Made by a program: the position numbers and the translations under genes. Positions 1 through 9,306 of a DNA stretch of 64,000 nucleotides are shown piece after piece. Below the pieces are notes generated by a model. The model worked only from the letters and a program-made list of their open reading frames with translations, searched no databases and had not been told where the DNA came from. The first letter of the stretch is position 1. Every line of letters starts with the position of its first letter. The stretch covers positions 1 to 64,000 of the forward strand of contig NZ_QRGO01000003.1 of assembly GCF_003367195.1 (NCBI RefSeq). The letters run 5' to 3'. This stretch comes from Undibacter mobilis. GTDB lineage: Bacteria; Pseudomonadota; Alphaproteobacteria; Rhizobiales; Xanthobacteraceae.

Positions 1-1347
1 CCGGTCCAGTACGTGAAGATTTGCTCGCTCTACGGTGCTGGCTTCTACTACATGCCGGGCACGGATACCTGCATCAAGGTCGGCGGCTTCGTCCGCGCCG
101 AGGTGAACTTCAATGCTGGCGGTTCGTTCGCCCCGAACATGGGTGCATCGACCGGCAATCACAGCTCGGCCACCTACAACGAGAACACCTGGCGTACCCG
201 CGCCGGCATCACGGCTGATGCCCGCTCGCAGACCGCCTACGGCACCCTGCGTGGCTATGCTTACCTGGCGGCCACGTCGGACAACAGCCGCGGTGGTGGT
301 TACTCCGGTCCGAATGCGATCCCGAGCTCCACTACTGGCTACTCTTCAACCAGCAACTCGGGTGGTGCGGATGCTTATGACCGCCTGTACTCGCCAGCGG
401 CGTTCATCCAGTTCGCCGGCTTCACCGCTGGTCGTACCGGTTCGTTCTTCGACTTCGACAACATGACCTATTCGAACCAGTCGAACATCTGGGGTTCGAC
501 CCAGGGTGGCAACGGCATCGAGGTGTTCGCGTACACCGCTCAGCTCGGCAACGGCCTGTCGGCGTCGATCTCGGTCGAGAACAACAATGGCCGTCGCGTC
601 GGCATTACCTCGACCGGCGCTAACGTTGTAGCTTCCGCGGCTGGCGTCACCGTTGCCAACACCGTGTATGGCGGCCAAGGCGCTCCGGATATCGTCGGCA
701 ACCTGCGCATCGACCAGGCTTGGGGTTCTGCCCAGATCATGGGTGCGGCGCATCAGCTGACCTTCGCGGGCACCTCGGCTCAGACGTTCCCGAATCCGGG
801 TGCGAAGTGGGGCTATGCCTTCGGCGCTGGCGTGAAGATCAACCTGCCGATGCTCGGCAAGGGCGACTCCATCATCGCGCAGTTCACCTACGGCCAGGGC
901 GCGATGGACTATGTCGGTTCGGGCCTCTCCACCGGCAGCAACAACGTCCAGCAGGCGACTGTTGTGACGAACGCCCAGGCTTGGGACGCAACCGTGAGCG
1001 CCACCGGAGTCGAAATGACCAAGGGCTGGTCGATCACCGGCGGTCTGGAGCACAACTGGGTCCCCGGTTGGAAGACCTCGCTGTACGGCGCGTACGGCAA
1101 GCTGGACTACTCGACTGCGGCGAACACCGTCCTCAACGCTGGTGTTGCTGGCCAGTCCTTCGACTGGTCTCTGTGGCAGGTCGGTTCGCGTACGACCTGG
1201 ACGCCGGTCACCAACCTCGACCTGAGCGTCGAAGTTATGTACCAGGGCATCTCGAGCGACTTCGCTGCCCCGGCGGCTGGTACCACTGCCGGTAGCAACA
1301 GCTGGTGGTCGGGCATGTTCCGCGCCCAGCGCAACTTCTATCCCTGA
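1..1347 (+). CDS. Porin, rhizobial Porin_2 family (5' end cut by window)
   Basis: Outer-membrane beta-barrel that forms a general diffusion pore. The reading frame is open from base 1 (Pro-Val-Gln-Tyr-Val...), and the first start-like codon, GTG at 13, is an internal Val codon. The signal peptide and first mature residues therefore lie upstream of the window. The segment around residues 1-25 (KICSLYGAGFYYMPGTDTC) is the hallmark N-terminal region of Bradyrhizobium-type porins, with two Cys that probably form a disulfide. The rest is rich in Gly, Ser, Asn and aromatic residues in alternating strands and ends in Phe-Tyr-Pro, close to the usual aromatic barrel terminus. A strong terminator follows directly, so this is probably a single-gene, highly expressed unit. 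Codon use is strongly biased, as expected for an abundant protein. Confidence 0.93.
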   Translation, partial: PVQYVKICSLYGAGFYYMPGTDTCIKVGGFVRAEVNFNAGGSFAPNMGASTGNHSSATYNENTWRTRAGITADARSQTAYGTLRGYAYLAATSDNSRGGGYSGPNAIPSSTTGYSSTSNSGGADAYDRLYSPAAFIQFAGFTAGRTGSFFDFDNMTYSNQSNIWGSTQGGNGIEVFAYTAQLGNGLSASISVENNNGRRVGITSTGANVVASAAGVTVANTVYGGQGAPDIVGNLRIDQAWGSAQIMGAAHQLTFAGTSAQTFPNPGAKWGYAFGAGVKINLPMLGKGDSIIAQFTYGQGAMDYVGSGLSTGSNNVQQATVVTNAQAWDATVSATGVEMTKGWSITGGLEHNWVPGWKTSLYGAYGKLDYSTAANTVLNAGVAGQSFDWSLWQVGSRTTWTPVTNLDLSVEVMYQGISSDFAAPAAGTTAGSNSWWSGMFRAQRNFYP

Positions 1348-1366
1348 TCGGATAGCGTGACTAAAG

Positions 1367-1398
1367 GCCCCCGGCGAGAAAATCGCCGGGGGCTTTTT
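1367..1398 (+). terminator. Rho-independent terminator of the porin gene
   Basis: An 11-bp perfect GC-rich stem (1367-1377 with 1383-1393), a five-base loop GAAAA and a run of five T (1394-1398), 19 bases after the porin stop codon. Confidence 0.95.
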
Positions 1399-1430
1399 GC
1401 TAACGAGTCCGGACCTTTTGCCGGGTCCCT

Positions 1431-1829
1431 GTGCGTTTGAGAAAAACCATGCCGGTTCGCAACGCGCCTGATCGTTCGTTCGATCTGTCCAATTTGATGC
1501 GGATGGAGCGGCTCGCCTTCGCCGCGAAAGTGCGCCTCGCGCGCGCCGTCGCAGGCTTGAGCCAAAGCGAACTAGCGGCGCGCATCGGCATGACGCAGCG
1601 CTCCATTCACAAGCTCGAGCAGGGCGGCACCGAGCCGCGCCGTGCCACGGTCGTGGCGCTCGAAATGCTTTGGCGCGAGAAAGGCATCGAATTCGAGGAT
1701 CTGGTCGATGGCGGCTTCCGGGCTGTCATCCGTTCGTCGGCCTTTGAGGCAACGACATCGGTGCATCGGCCGCATGGCTTGCCGCTTGGGCCAGGGCCAG
1801 ATGGTCCGTCCGCCGGATACCGGACCTGA
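1431..1829 (+). CDS. XRE-family helix-turn-helix transcriptional regulator
   Basis: Small DNA-binding protein. Residues about 30-75 form a Cro/C1-type HTH: the segment reading LSQSELAARIGMTQRSIHKL has the typical helix 2-turn-helix 3 pattern and is followed by the usual acidic, hydrophobic helix. The tail after residue 95 is Pro/Gly-rich and without a recognisable domain, so no ligand domain is visible. The start could be GTG 1431 or ATG 1449; neither has a strong Shine-Dalgarno sequence. It follows the porin terminator and precedes the complex I subunit gene. Its target is unknown; autoregulation or control of a neighbour would be inference. Confidence 0.75.
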   Translation: MRLRKTMPVRNAPDRSFDLSNLMRMERLAFAAKVRLARAVAGLSQSELAARIGMTQRSIHKLEQGGTEPRRATVVALEMLWREKGIEFEDLVDGGFRAVIRSSAFEATTSVHRPHGLPLGPGPDGPSAGYRT

Positions 1830-1938
1830 ACCGCCGAAATCTTCTCATTGTGGGGATGCAAAGGGGTGCGTTGCCAGGGCCGGGGCAGCGGATTATACGG
1901 AATCGCGTCCAAGCCGTTTGCCAGACAGGCCCCAAGCC

Positions 1939-2244
1939 ATGACCGCGCGCATCTACCGTCCGTCCAAAACCGCCATGCAGTCCGGCGTCGCCAACACCCG
2001 GAAATGGGTCGTGGAGTACGACCTCAGCGAGCCGCGCACAGTCGAGCCGCTGATGGGTTGGACTTCGTCGGGCGACACGCGCCAGCAGCTCAAGCTGCGC
2101 TTCGATACGGAAGCGGAGGCGGTGGCCTATTGCGAACGCAATGGCATTCCGTACCAGGTGTTCGAAACCAAGACTTCGCCGCGGCGCGCAATCTCCTATT
2201 CCGACAATTTTGCCTTCAAACGCCGCGACGCCTGGACACACTGA
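1939..2244 (+). CDS. ETC complex I accessory subunit, NDUFS4-like
   Basis: A protein of 101 residues matching the conserved region of the 18-kDa (NDUFS4/AQDQ) accessory subunit of NADH:ubiquinone oxidoreductase, found in alphaproteobacteria and mitochondria. Visible family features are MTARIYRPSKTAMQSG at the start, the TRKWVVEYD strand, the W-T-S-S-G-D turn followed by a Q-x-K-L-x-F strand, and the C-terminal YSDNFAFKRRDAWTH. The open frame extends upstream of ATG 1939, but homology starts there. It probably binds the peripheral arm of complex I near the NADH module and aids assembly or stability. It lies far from any nuo operon, as is usual for this gene. Confidence 0.9.
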   Translation: MTARIYRPSKTAMQSGVANTRKWVVEYDLSEPRTVEPLMGWTSSGDTRQQLKLRFDTEAEAVAYCERNGIPYQVFETKTSPRRAISYSDNFAFKRRDAWTH

Positions 2245-2274
2245 TGTCTGGCGTCAGCGCGATGGGCTGACCGT

Positions 2275-3519
2275 TCAGGACGCAGGCGCGTGTCGTTTGC
2301 GGCTGGCATCGGTGCGCTGGCGCAGCAGCGATATGAAGCGGTCTTCGGGCATCGGCTGGCCTAACAGAAAGCCCTGGCCGTAATCGCAACCCATGCTGAC
2401 CAGTGCCGTCATGTCGGCCGCCTTTTCGATGCCAATCGCGACCGCGACCTGGCCGTAATTGTGGGCGAGGTCGATCACGGTCTTGCACAGCGGTGCGTTG
2501 ACCTTGTCGGTGCCGCAGTCGGTGACGAATGAGCGATCGAGCTTGAGTTCGACGAACGGCATCTTGCCCAGCTTGGCCAGCGAGGACATGCCGCGGCCGA
2601 AATCGTCGATGGCCAGCCGGACGCGGCAACGGTGTAGTCGTTCTGCCAGGAAGCCGGCCAGCGACAGATCGGCGATGATCTGCTCTTCCGGCACGTCGAT
2701 GATCAGGCCGGCCCAGTTCGAAATTTTCGGCTTATTGGCGCGGATAATGTCTTCGGCAGCGAGCTTTTCCAGTGCCGGCACGGGAATATTGACGGTCACC
2801 GGTAGATTAAGGCCGAGCTGCGTGAAGCTCTGCGCCGTTCTGAGCGCGCTCAGCAGCGCCAGTTCCGAGAGCCTGACGATATCGGATTCATCCGCGGTCG
2901 GCATGAACGAGCCGGGCAGGGCGACGCCGGTGGTCGGATGGCGCGCGCGGGCATAGGCTTCGGCGCCCGCCAATTGTCTCTTGCGCAGGTCGATTTTTGG
3001 CTGGAACCAGAATTCGATCCAGCCTGAATCGATTGCCTCGCCGAGATCGATCCGCGAGGCCGACACCTTGAGGGTGCCGAGATTCAAGGTCTGCAAAGTG
3101 CCAACGACCGTGTCGGTCTCGAACGGCTTCTTCAGCACCGGCAGCATATTGAGGTTCTGCTCCGCGCCGATCTTCCGCACATGCTCGAGCACCGCGCTGC
3201 CGCGCGGGCTCATCAATTGAACCGCACCGGCATATGAATGGCGGCCGAGTGCGAGAATGGTCTCGATGGCGTCGCGCGAATCCAGTGCGATGTTGAGAAA
3301 GATGAGATCAGGAACGCGCTGCGTCAACGCCACGCGCATGGTCGCCCCATCCGGGAAGTCCATCGTATCGACGCCGGCACCGTGCAGGATCAGCGACAGG
3401 AAGTGTCGGATGCTCGGCTCTTCGTCAATGACGAAACAGAACGGCACATTGCCGGGCGATAAGGGTGGCGAGACGGTCGCGGCTTCCTCACAGACGGATG
3501 TGGCGGGCGTCTTGGGCAT
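2275..3519 (-). CDS. Receiver-EAL protein with degenerate receiver and EAL active sites
   Basis: 414 residues. An N-terminal response-regulator-like receiver (about 25-142) is followed by an EAL domain (about 155-402). In the receiver, the acidic pocket (D32, E33) and the Lys-Pro of strand 5 (K131-P132) remain, but the phospho-acceptor Asp of strand 3 is Asn76. In the EAL domain, E187 (written EAY rather than EAL), N244, D305-D306 (DDFG), K326 and Q382-G383 are kept, but the canonical E-G-V-E signature reads I-G-I-E, so a metal/water-binding Glu is Ile362. Family knowledge suggests no phosphotransfer and weak or no c-di-GMP hydrolysis. It may act as a c-di-GMP-binding effector or protein partner. 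No cognate kinase is adjacent. Confidence 0.85.
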   Translation of the reverse strand: MPKTPATSVCEEAATVSPPLSPGNVPFCFVIDEEPSIRHFLSLILHGAGVDTMDFPDGATMRVALTQRVPDLIFLNIALDSRDAIETILALGRHSYAGAVQLMSPRGSAVLEHVRKIGAEQNLNMLPVLKKPFETDTVVGTLQTLNLGTLKVSASRIDLGEAIDSGWIEFWFQPKIDLRKRQLAGAEAYARARHPTTGVALPGSFMPTADESDIVRLSELALLSALRTAQSFTQLGLNLPVTVNIPVPALEKLAAEDIIRANKPKISNWAGLIIDVPEEQIIADLSLAGFLAERLHRCRVRLAIDDFGRGMSSLAKLGKMPFVELKLDRSFVTDCGTDKVNAPLCKTVIDLAHNYGQVAVAIGIEKAADMTALVSMGCDYGQGFLLGQPMPEDRFISLLRQRTDASRKRHAPAS

Positions 3520-3686
3520 CGACGGCTCGCGTAAAAATGGAAATACAACGCATACAGAATCAAAGGTGGAAGGTATCTGTGAACCAGAAGCATTAAATTT
3601 GGGTTGTTAAATTGCATTGCCATTTCGGCATCGACGCCGGTCGCAATTCCCCGTGCGAAACGAAGCTGTTCCCGATCGGAAGAAGT

Positions 3687-3763
<77 letters not shown>

Positions 3764-4074
3764 GTTGCCTAAGCTTTAGCGGCCTGAGCAGGCTTTTGAA
3801 AGTCGCCACCAGGATCATCTTCAATACATAGTAATATCATAGTGTTGTGGGCGGATCTTCATGTTCTTGAAGTGAGGATCTAGAATCGCGATTGATTTCC
3901 GGCGTTGCCAGCATAGTGCTCGACGGCCGGCACATCCTGGCACCCCGCGGCTCGTCGACCCCGTGGTCACGCGATTCCATGATTTGCCGCAAAGATCTGC
4001 CGTCATGTCATGGACACCATCCGGCACAGCATAATGGGATAAGAATGGGTGGCCGAATCCGGAGGGTTTTCGTC
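3764..4074. other. Intergenic region upstream of the alpha-2-macroglobulin gene
   Basis: About 310 bases between tRNA-Arg (minus) and the A2M gene (plus). The part at 3815-3890 is AT-rich compared with its surroundings and includes a short dyad, CTTCA/TGAAG, near 3858-3873. It is the likely site of promoters for both directions, but I cannot assign -35/-10 boxes with confidence. An open frame in phase with the downstream gene runs through it without protein-like composition. GGAGGG at 4061-4066 is the ribosome binding site of the A2M gene. Confidence 0.5.
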
Positions 4075-7000
4075 ATGTCACGGTCGATACGCGTTGGTCT
4101 TGCCGGCTTTCTGGCTGCCGCTGCTTTGGCGCTCAGCCTCATCAGCCCGAGCGCCCAAGCGGCCGATAAGGCTTACACCAACCCCGATCTCGATCAGGCC
4201 GCGATCTCGCTCGAAGAGCAGATCAAGCAGGACGCCGGCAACGTTACTAAGACGCCGCAGGTTCTGCGCCGCGAAGCCGACGCCGCCTTCCAGAAAAAGG
4301 ACGTGCGCAACGGCATGCTGCTGCTGGGCCAGCTGGTTGCGGCGGCGCCGAACGATGCCGATGCCTGGCTCAGGTTGAGCCGCGCCGTACTGCAGATCCG
4401 TACGCGCGACGCGAACGAACAGGCGACGCTTTACGAGCGCGCCACCACCGCGGCTTACGTCGCTTATATCCGCGCAACGCAGCCGGCGACGGAGGCTGAC
4501 GGCTTGGCTGCGCTCGGTCAGGCCTTCGCAGCGCGTAAAGAGTGGCGTCCGGCACTCAATACGATGCGGCTGTCGCTGCAATTACGCGAGACCGCCGATC
4601 TGCGCGGCCAGTATGAACGGCTGCGCGTCGAGCACGGCTTCCGCATGCTTGACTACACGGTCGATTCAGACGCCGTTTCGCCGCGCGCCTGCTTCCAGTT
4701 CTCCGAGGCGCTGCCGGAAAAGCGTACCGACTTTTCGCCCTTCGTCGCCGTGGCCGGGCAGGACAAGCCGGCGATTTCAGTCAACGACAGGCAGCTTTGC
4801 GTCGATGGCCTCAGGCACGGCGAGCGTTATGCCATCACCTTGCGCGCCGGCCTGCCATCGACGGTGCATGAGACTCTGACCAAGACCGCCGAATTCACGG
4901 TGTTCGTGCGCGATCGCAAGCCGTTCGCACGCTTCTCCGGCAAGGCCTATGTGCTGCCCAAAACCGGTCAGCGCGGCATTCCGGTGCTCAGCGTCAATAC
5001 GTCGGCGGTCAAGCTGACGGTCTATCGCATTGGTGACCGCAACCTCATCGAGACCGTGCTGGGCTACGATTTCCAGCGCAATCTCAGCCCCTTCGAGGGC
5101 GAGCAACTCGCGTCCGAACGCGGTGCCAAAGTGTGGAGCGGCGAACTCGCCGTCGAGCAGAAGCTGAATACCGAGGTGGTCACCGCGTTCCCCGTCGACG
5201 AGGCGCTGCCGGACCTGAAGCCCGGCGTCTATGCGATGACGGCGCTGCCGAAGGACGCCATTGCCGCCAACGACTACGAGCAGGCACCGACACAGTGGTT
5301 CATCGTGTCCGATTTCGGCCTGACCGCTTATTCGGGCCAGGACGGCATTGACGTCTTCGTGCATTCGCTCGCCAGTGCCCAGCCGCTCAGCGGCGTCGAA
5401 GTGCGGCTGATGGCGCGCAACAATGAAGGCCTTGCCAGCAAGACGACCGACACCAATGGCCGCGTTCATTTCGAGGCCGGGCTATCGCGCGGCGAGGGCG
5501 GTCAATCGCCGGCCGCGGTCATCGTGTCAGGCAAAAACGACTACGCGTTCCTCAGCCTCAAGACGGCGGCCTTCGATCTGTCGGATCGTGGCGTTGCCGG
5601 CCGCGTCACTCCGGCTGGGCTCGATGCCTTCGTTTACACCGAGCGCGGCGTTTATCGCACCGGGGAGACGGTGGCGATCACGGCGCTGCTGCGCGATGCG
5701 CGCGGCTTCGCCGCACCGAATGTACCGCTGACGCTTGTTGTCGAGCGGCCGGACGGCGTCGATTACAAGCGCGTCGTCGTGGCCGATCAGGGCCTGGGCG
5801 GCCGCAGTCTCGAAGTGCCGATCGTATCGACGGCCTCGACCGGCACCTGGCGCGTGCGCGCCTATACCGATCCGAAGCGGCCGGCGGTCGGCGAGGCCAC
5901 CTTCATGGTTGAGGACTATGTGCCGGATCGTATCGAATTCGATCTGACCACGCAGGCCAAGGCGATTCCGCGCAAGGGCTCGATCGAGCTCACCGTCGAC
6001 GGACACTTTCTCTACGGAGCGGCGGCGTCGAATCTCGATCTCAGTGGCTCGGTGACTATCCAGGCTGCGAAAGAGCGCGCCGGCTTCCCCGGTTATCGTT
6101 TCGGCTTGTTCGACGATCCGGCAACGGCGGATCGCCAGGAACTCGCCGACCTGCCGCAGACCGACGACAAGGGCAAAGCGACCGTGCCGGTCGAACTCAC
6201 CAACCTGCCGGACACGACGCGACCGCTGGAGGCGCTGATTGCCATCGACATGCTGGAGTCGGGCGGCCGCGGCGTCGAGCGCAAGCTGACACTGCCGATC
6301 GCGCCGGATAGCGACATGATCGGCGTCAAGCCGAATTTCAACGGTCTCTCGCTGGCCGACGGTGCGAACGCCGATTTCGATATCATCGTTGCCGCACCGG
6401 ACGGGGCAAAGCTCATGCGCAAGGGGTTGAAGTATGAACTGCTGCGCGTCGAGACCACCTATCAGTGGTACCGGCAGAACGGGCAATGGAATTACGAGCC
6501 GGTCAAGCGCACGCAGCGCATCGCCAATGGCACCGTCGATGTGACGGCCGCCCAGCCCGGCAAACTGTCGCTGCCTGTGAAGTGGGGCCGCTATCGCCTG
6601 GAAGTGACGGATGGCAGCCCGAACGGCATGATGACCTCGATGTCGTTCGATGCGGGCTTCTATGCGGAATCGAGCGCCGACACGCCGGACCTGCTCGACA
6701 TCGCGCTCGACAAGCCCGGCTATGCTTCGGGCGACACCATGAATGTCGCGGTGACGGCGCGCAGCGCCGGCCGCCTGACGCTCAACGTGTTCACCGACAA
6801 ACTGGTCATGAGCCAGTCGCAGGACGTGAACGCGGCCGGCATCGTCAATGTTGCGATGCCTGTCGGCAAGGACTGGGGCACCGGAGCCTATCTCGTCGCT
6901 ACCTTGCGGCGGCCGCTCGATGCGCCGGCGCAGCGTATGCCCGGCCGGGCCATCGGCGTGCAGTGGTTCGCGATTGACCGCAGCCAGCGCACATTCAATA

Positions 7001-9306
7001 TGACGATGAATCTGCCTGCTACGATGCGGCCGGAGACGGCGCTCAACATTCCGATCAAGGTCGGCGGGCTTGCCGCCGGCGAACAGGCGCGCGTCGTCGT
7101 TGCTGCGGTCGACGTCGGCATTCTCAACCTTACCAATTACAAGCCGCCGGCGCCCGACGAGTATTATCTCGGCCAGCGCCGGCTCACCGCCGAAGTGCGC
7201 GATCTGTACGGCCAGTTGATCGACGGGATGCAGGGCGCGCGCGGCCAGATCCGTTCCGGCGGTGACATCGGCGGTGCCGAACTGTCCGGGTCACCACCGG
7301 CGCAGGCGCCGTTGTCTTTGTACTCGGGCATCGTGACGGTTGGCGCCGACGGTACGGCCAACGTCTCGTTCGCCATCCCCGCCTTTGCCGGCTCTGTGCG
7401 GGTCATGGCAGTGGCCTGGAGCAACGACAAGGTTGGCAAGGCGTCCGGCGATGTCGTGGTGCGCGATCCGGTCGTGCTGACGACGACGCTGCCGCGCTTC
7501 CTGCGCACCGGCGATCGCGGCACGGTGCAGATCGAGCTTGATAACGTCGAAGGCGCGGCTGGCGACTATAAAGTCGCAGTCGACACGGCCGGTTCGGTCA
7601 AGCGCGAGGGCGATGTGCCGCCGGCGCTGACCTTGGCCGCCAAGGCGCGCGGACGCCTGTCGGTGCCCGTGTCGGCGGCTGGCTCGGGAGCGAGCACGGT
7701 CGTGGTCAATGTGTTGGGGCCGAACGGCTTTGCTCTGGCGAGGAGCTATAACCTCGACGTGCGGCCGTCGACGCAGATCCTGACGCGCCGCACCGTGCGC
7801 CCGCTCGCCAAGGGCGAGACGCTCACCTTGTCCAATGACGTGTTTGCCGACTTTGTGCCGGGCACCGGGCGCGCCGGCCTGTCGGTCGCGATCTCGACGT
7901 CACTCGATGCAGCGACCTTGCTCAACCAGCTCGACCGCTATCCGTTCGGCTGTTCGGAGCAGATTGCGAGCCGCGCCGTGGCGATGCTCTACATCAACGA
8001 TCTGGCCGCGCAGGCGCGCCTTGCCCCCGACGGCGACGTCGATGCCCGCATCAAGGATGCGATCGCGCGGCTCACCGCGCGGCAGAGTTCGAGCGGCTCC
8101 TTCGGCCTGTGGTCGGTTGGTGGCGGCGATCCGTGGCTGGATGCCTACATCACCGACTTCCTCACCCGCGCGCGGGAAAAGAAGTTCGAGGTGCCGCAAG
8201 TTGCAATGACGCTGGCCATCGATCGGTTGCGCAACTATGTCGCCACCGCGCCGGAGCCGGACAAGAACGGGGGGCGCGAACTCGCCTACGCCCTCTATGT
8301 ATTGGCCCGCAATGGCGCCGCGCCGGTCGGCGATCTGCGCTACATCGCCGACGTCAAGCTCGATGCGCTGGCCACCCCGATCGCCAAGGCGCAAGTGGCC
8401 GCCGCGCTCGCGATGTTGGGGGATAAAGCCCGAGCCGACCGTGTCTACCGCGCCGCGCTCGACGCCATTCCGGCGAAGCCGGGGCTGGAAATCGGCCGCG
8501 AGGACTTCGGCTCGGCGCTGCGCGACGCCGCAGCCTTGGTAACGCTCGCTTCCGAAGGGCACGCACCGGCAGCAACCATCACGCAGGCGGTGGCGCGGAT
8601 CGACTCCGCGCGCGCCGCCATCAAGCAGACTTCGACGCAGGAAGATGCCTGGCTGGTGATGGCGGCCCGCGCGCTCGCGGGCGAACTCAACGCCATCTCG
8701 CTCAACGTCAACGGCGCAGCGCAGAAGGGCGCTTACTACCGTCGGTTCAATCCGGACCAACTCGCCTCGCCATTCCGCGTTGCCAACAGCGGCGACGGCG
8801 CGGTGCAAGTGGTGGTCTCGGTGTCGGGCGCGCCGCTCAATCCGGAGCCGGCGGCGGAAGCGGGCTTCAAGCTCGAGCGCAATTACTACACGCTCGGCGG
8901 TGAGCCGGCCGATCCGTCCAAAGCCAAGCAGAACGATCGCTTCGTCGTGGTGCTGAAGGTGACCGAGCCGCAGGTGCAATTCGGCCGCATCATGGTGGCC
9001 GACTATCTGCCCGCCGGGTTCGAAATCGACAATCCGAAGCTGGTCTCGTCCGGCGACACCGGCTCGCTCGGCTGGATAGCGGACGGCGCGCCGGCGGCGA
9101 ACACGGAATTCCGTGACGACCGCTTCACTGCGGCCTTCGAGCGCCGGCCGAACAATGACAAGCCTGTGTTCACCGCGGCCTATGTCGTGCGCGCGATATC
9201 GCCCGGCCGCTATGTGCTGCCGCAGGCGACGGTGGAGGACATGTATCGCCCCGAACGCTTTGCGCGCACGGCGACCGGTACGGTGGAGATCACGGCGGCA
9301 CGATGA
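4075..9306 (+). CDS. Bacterial alpha-2-macroglobulin with thioester (YfhM type)
   Basis: Large periplasmic protease-trapping protein of 1743 residues, in the range of the large (about 1600-1900 aa) bacterial A2M class. Start ATG 4075 follows GGAGGG (4061-4066) and gives a typical Sec signal peptide ending ...SPSAQA-AD; the frame upstream of it is unlikely to be translated. There is no lipobox Cys, so unlike E. coli YfhM it is probably soluble. Successive beta-sandwich (MG/BRD) domains fill the first two thirds. The thioester motif C-S-E-Q lies at residues 1293-1296, followed by an alpha-helical (alpha6-barrel) TED domain and a C-terminal MG-like domain. When a protease cuts the bait region, the thioester links covalently to the attacker. 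The stop overlaps the pbpC start (ATGA), the usual partnership for repairing peptidoglycan after envelope attack. Confidence 0.95.
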   Translation: MSRSIRVGLAGFLAAAALALSLISPSAQAADKAYTNPDLDQAAISLEEQIKQDAGNVTKTPQVLRREADAAFQKKDVRNGMLLLGQLVAAAPNDADAWLRLSRAVLQIRTRDANEQATLYERATTAAYVAYIRATQPATEADGLAALGQAFAARKEWRPALNTMRLSLQLRETADLRGQYERLRVEHGFRMLDYTVDSDAVSPRACFQFSEALPEKRTDFSPFVAVAGQDKPAISVNDRQLCVDGLRHGERYAITLRAGLPSTVHETLTKTAEFTVFVRDRKPFARFSGKAYVLPKTGQRGIPVLSVNTSAVKLTVYRIGDRNLIETVLGYDFQRNLSPFEGEQLASERGAKVWSGELAVEQKLNTEVVTAFPVDEALPDLKPGVYAMTALPKDAIAANDYEQAPTQWFIVSDFGLTAYSGQDGIDVFVHSLASAQPLSGVEVRLMARNNEGLASKTTDTNGRVHFEAGLSRGEGGQSPAAVIVSGKNDYAFLSLKTAAFDLSDRGVAGRVTPAGLDAFVYTERGVYRTGETVAITALLRDARGFAAPNVPLTLVVERPDGVDYKRVVVADQGLGGRSLEVPIVSTASTGTWRVRAYTDPKRPAVGEATFMVEDYVPDRIEFDLTTQAKAIPRKGSIELTVDGHFLYGAAASNLDLSGSVTIQAAKERAGFPGYRFGLFDDPATADRQELADLPQTDDKGKATVPVELTNLPDTTRPLEALIAIDMLESGGRGVERKLTLPIAPDSDMIGVKPNFNGLSLADGANADFDIIVAAPDGAKLMRKGLKYELLRVETTYQWYRQNGQWNYEPVKRTQRIANGTVDVTAAQPGKLSLPVKWGRYRLEVTDGSPNGMMTSMSFDAGFYAESSADTPDLLDIALDKPGYASGDTMNVAVTARSAGRLTLNVFTDKLVMSQSQDVNAAGIVNVAMPVGKDWGTGAYLVATLRRPLDAPAQRMPGRAIGVQWFAIDRSQRTFNMTMNLPATMRPETALNIPIKVGGLAAGEQARVVVAAVDVGILNLTNYKPPAPDEYYLGQRRLTAEVRDLYGQLIDGMQGARGQIRSGGDIGGAELSGSPPAQAPLSLYSGIVTVGADGTANVSFAIPAFAGSVRVMAVAWSNDKVGKASGDVVVRDPVVLTTTLPRFLRTGDRGTVQIELDNVEGAAGDYKVAVDTAGSVKREGDVPPALTLAAKARGRLSVPVSAAGSGASTVVVNVLGPNGFALARSYNLDVRPSTQILTRRTVRPLAKGETLTLSNDVFADFVPGTGRAGLSVAISTSLDAATLLNQLDRYPFGCSEQIASRAVAMLYINDLAAQARLAPDGDVDARIKDAIARLTARQSSSGSFGLWSVGGGDPWLDAYITDFLTRAREKKFEVPQVAMTLAIDRLRNYVATAPEPDKNGGRELAYALYVLARNGAAPVGDLRYIADVKLDALATPIAKAQVAAALAMLGDKARADRVYRAALDAIPAKPGLEIGREDFGSALRDAAALVTLASEGHAPAATITQAVARIDSARAAIKQTSTQEDAWLVMAARALAGELNAISLNVNGAAQKGAYYRRFNPDQLASPFRVANSGDGAVQVVVSVSGAPLNPEPAAEAGFKLERNYYTLGGEPADPSKAKQNDRFVVVLKVTEPQVQFGRIMVADYLPAGFEIDNPKLVSSGDTGSLGWIADGAPAANTEFRDDRFTAAFERRPNNDKPVFTAAYVVRAISPGRYVLPQATVEDMYRPERFARTATGTVEITAAR

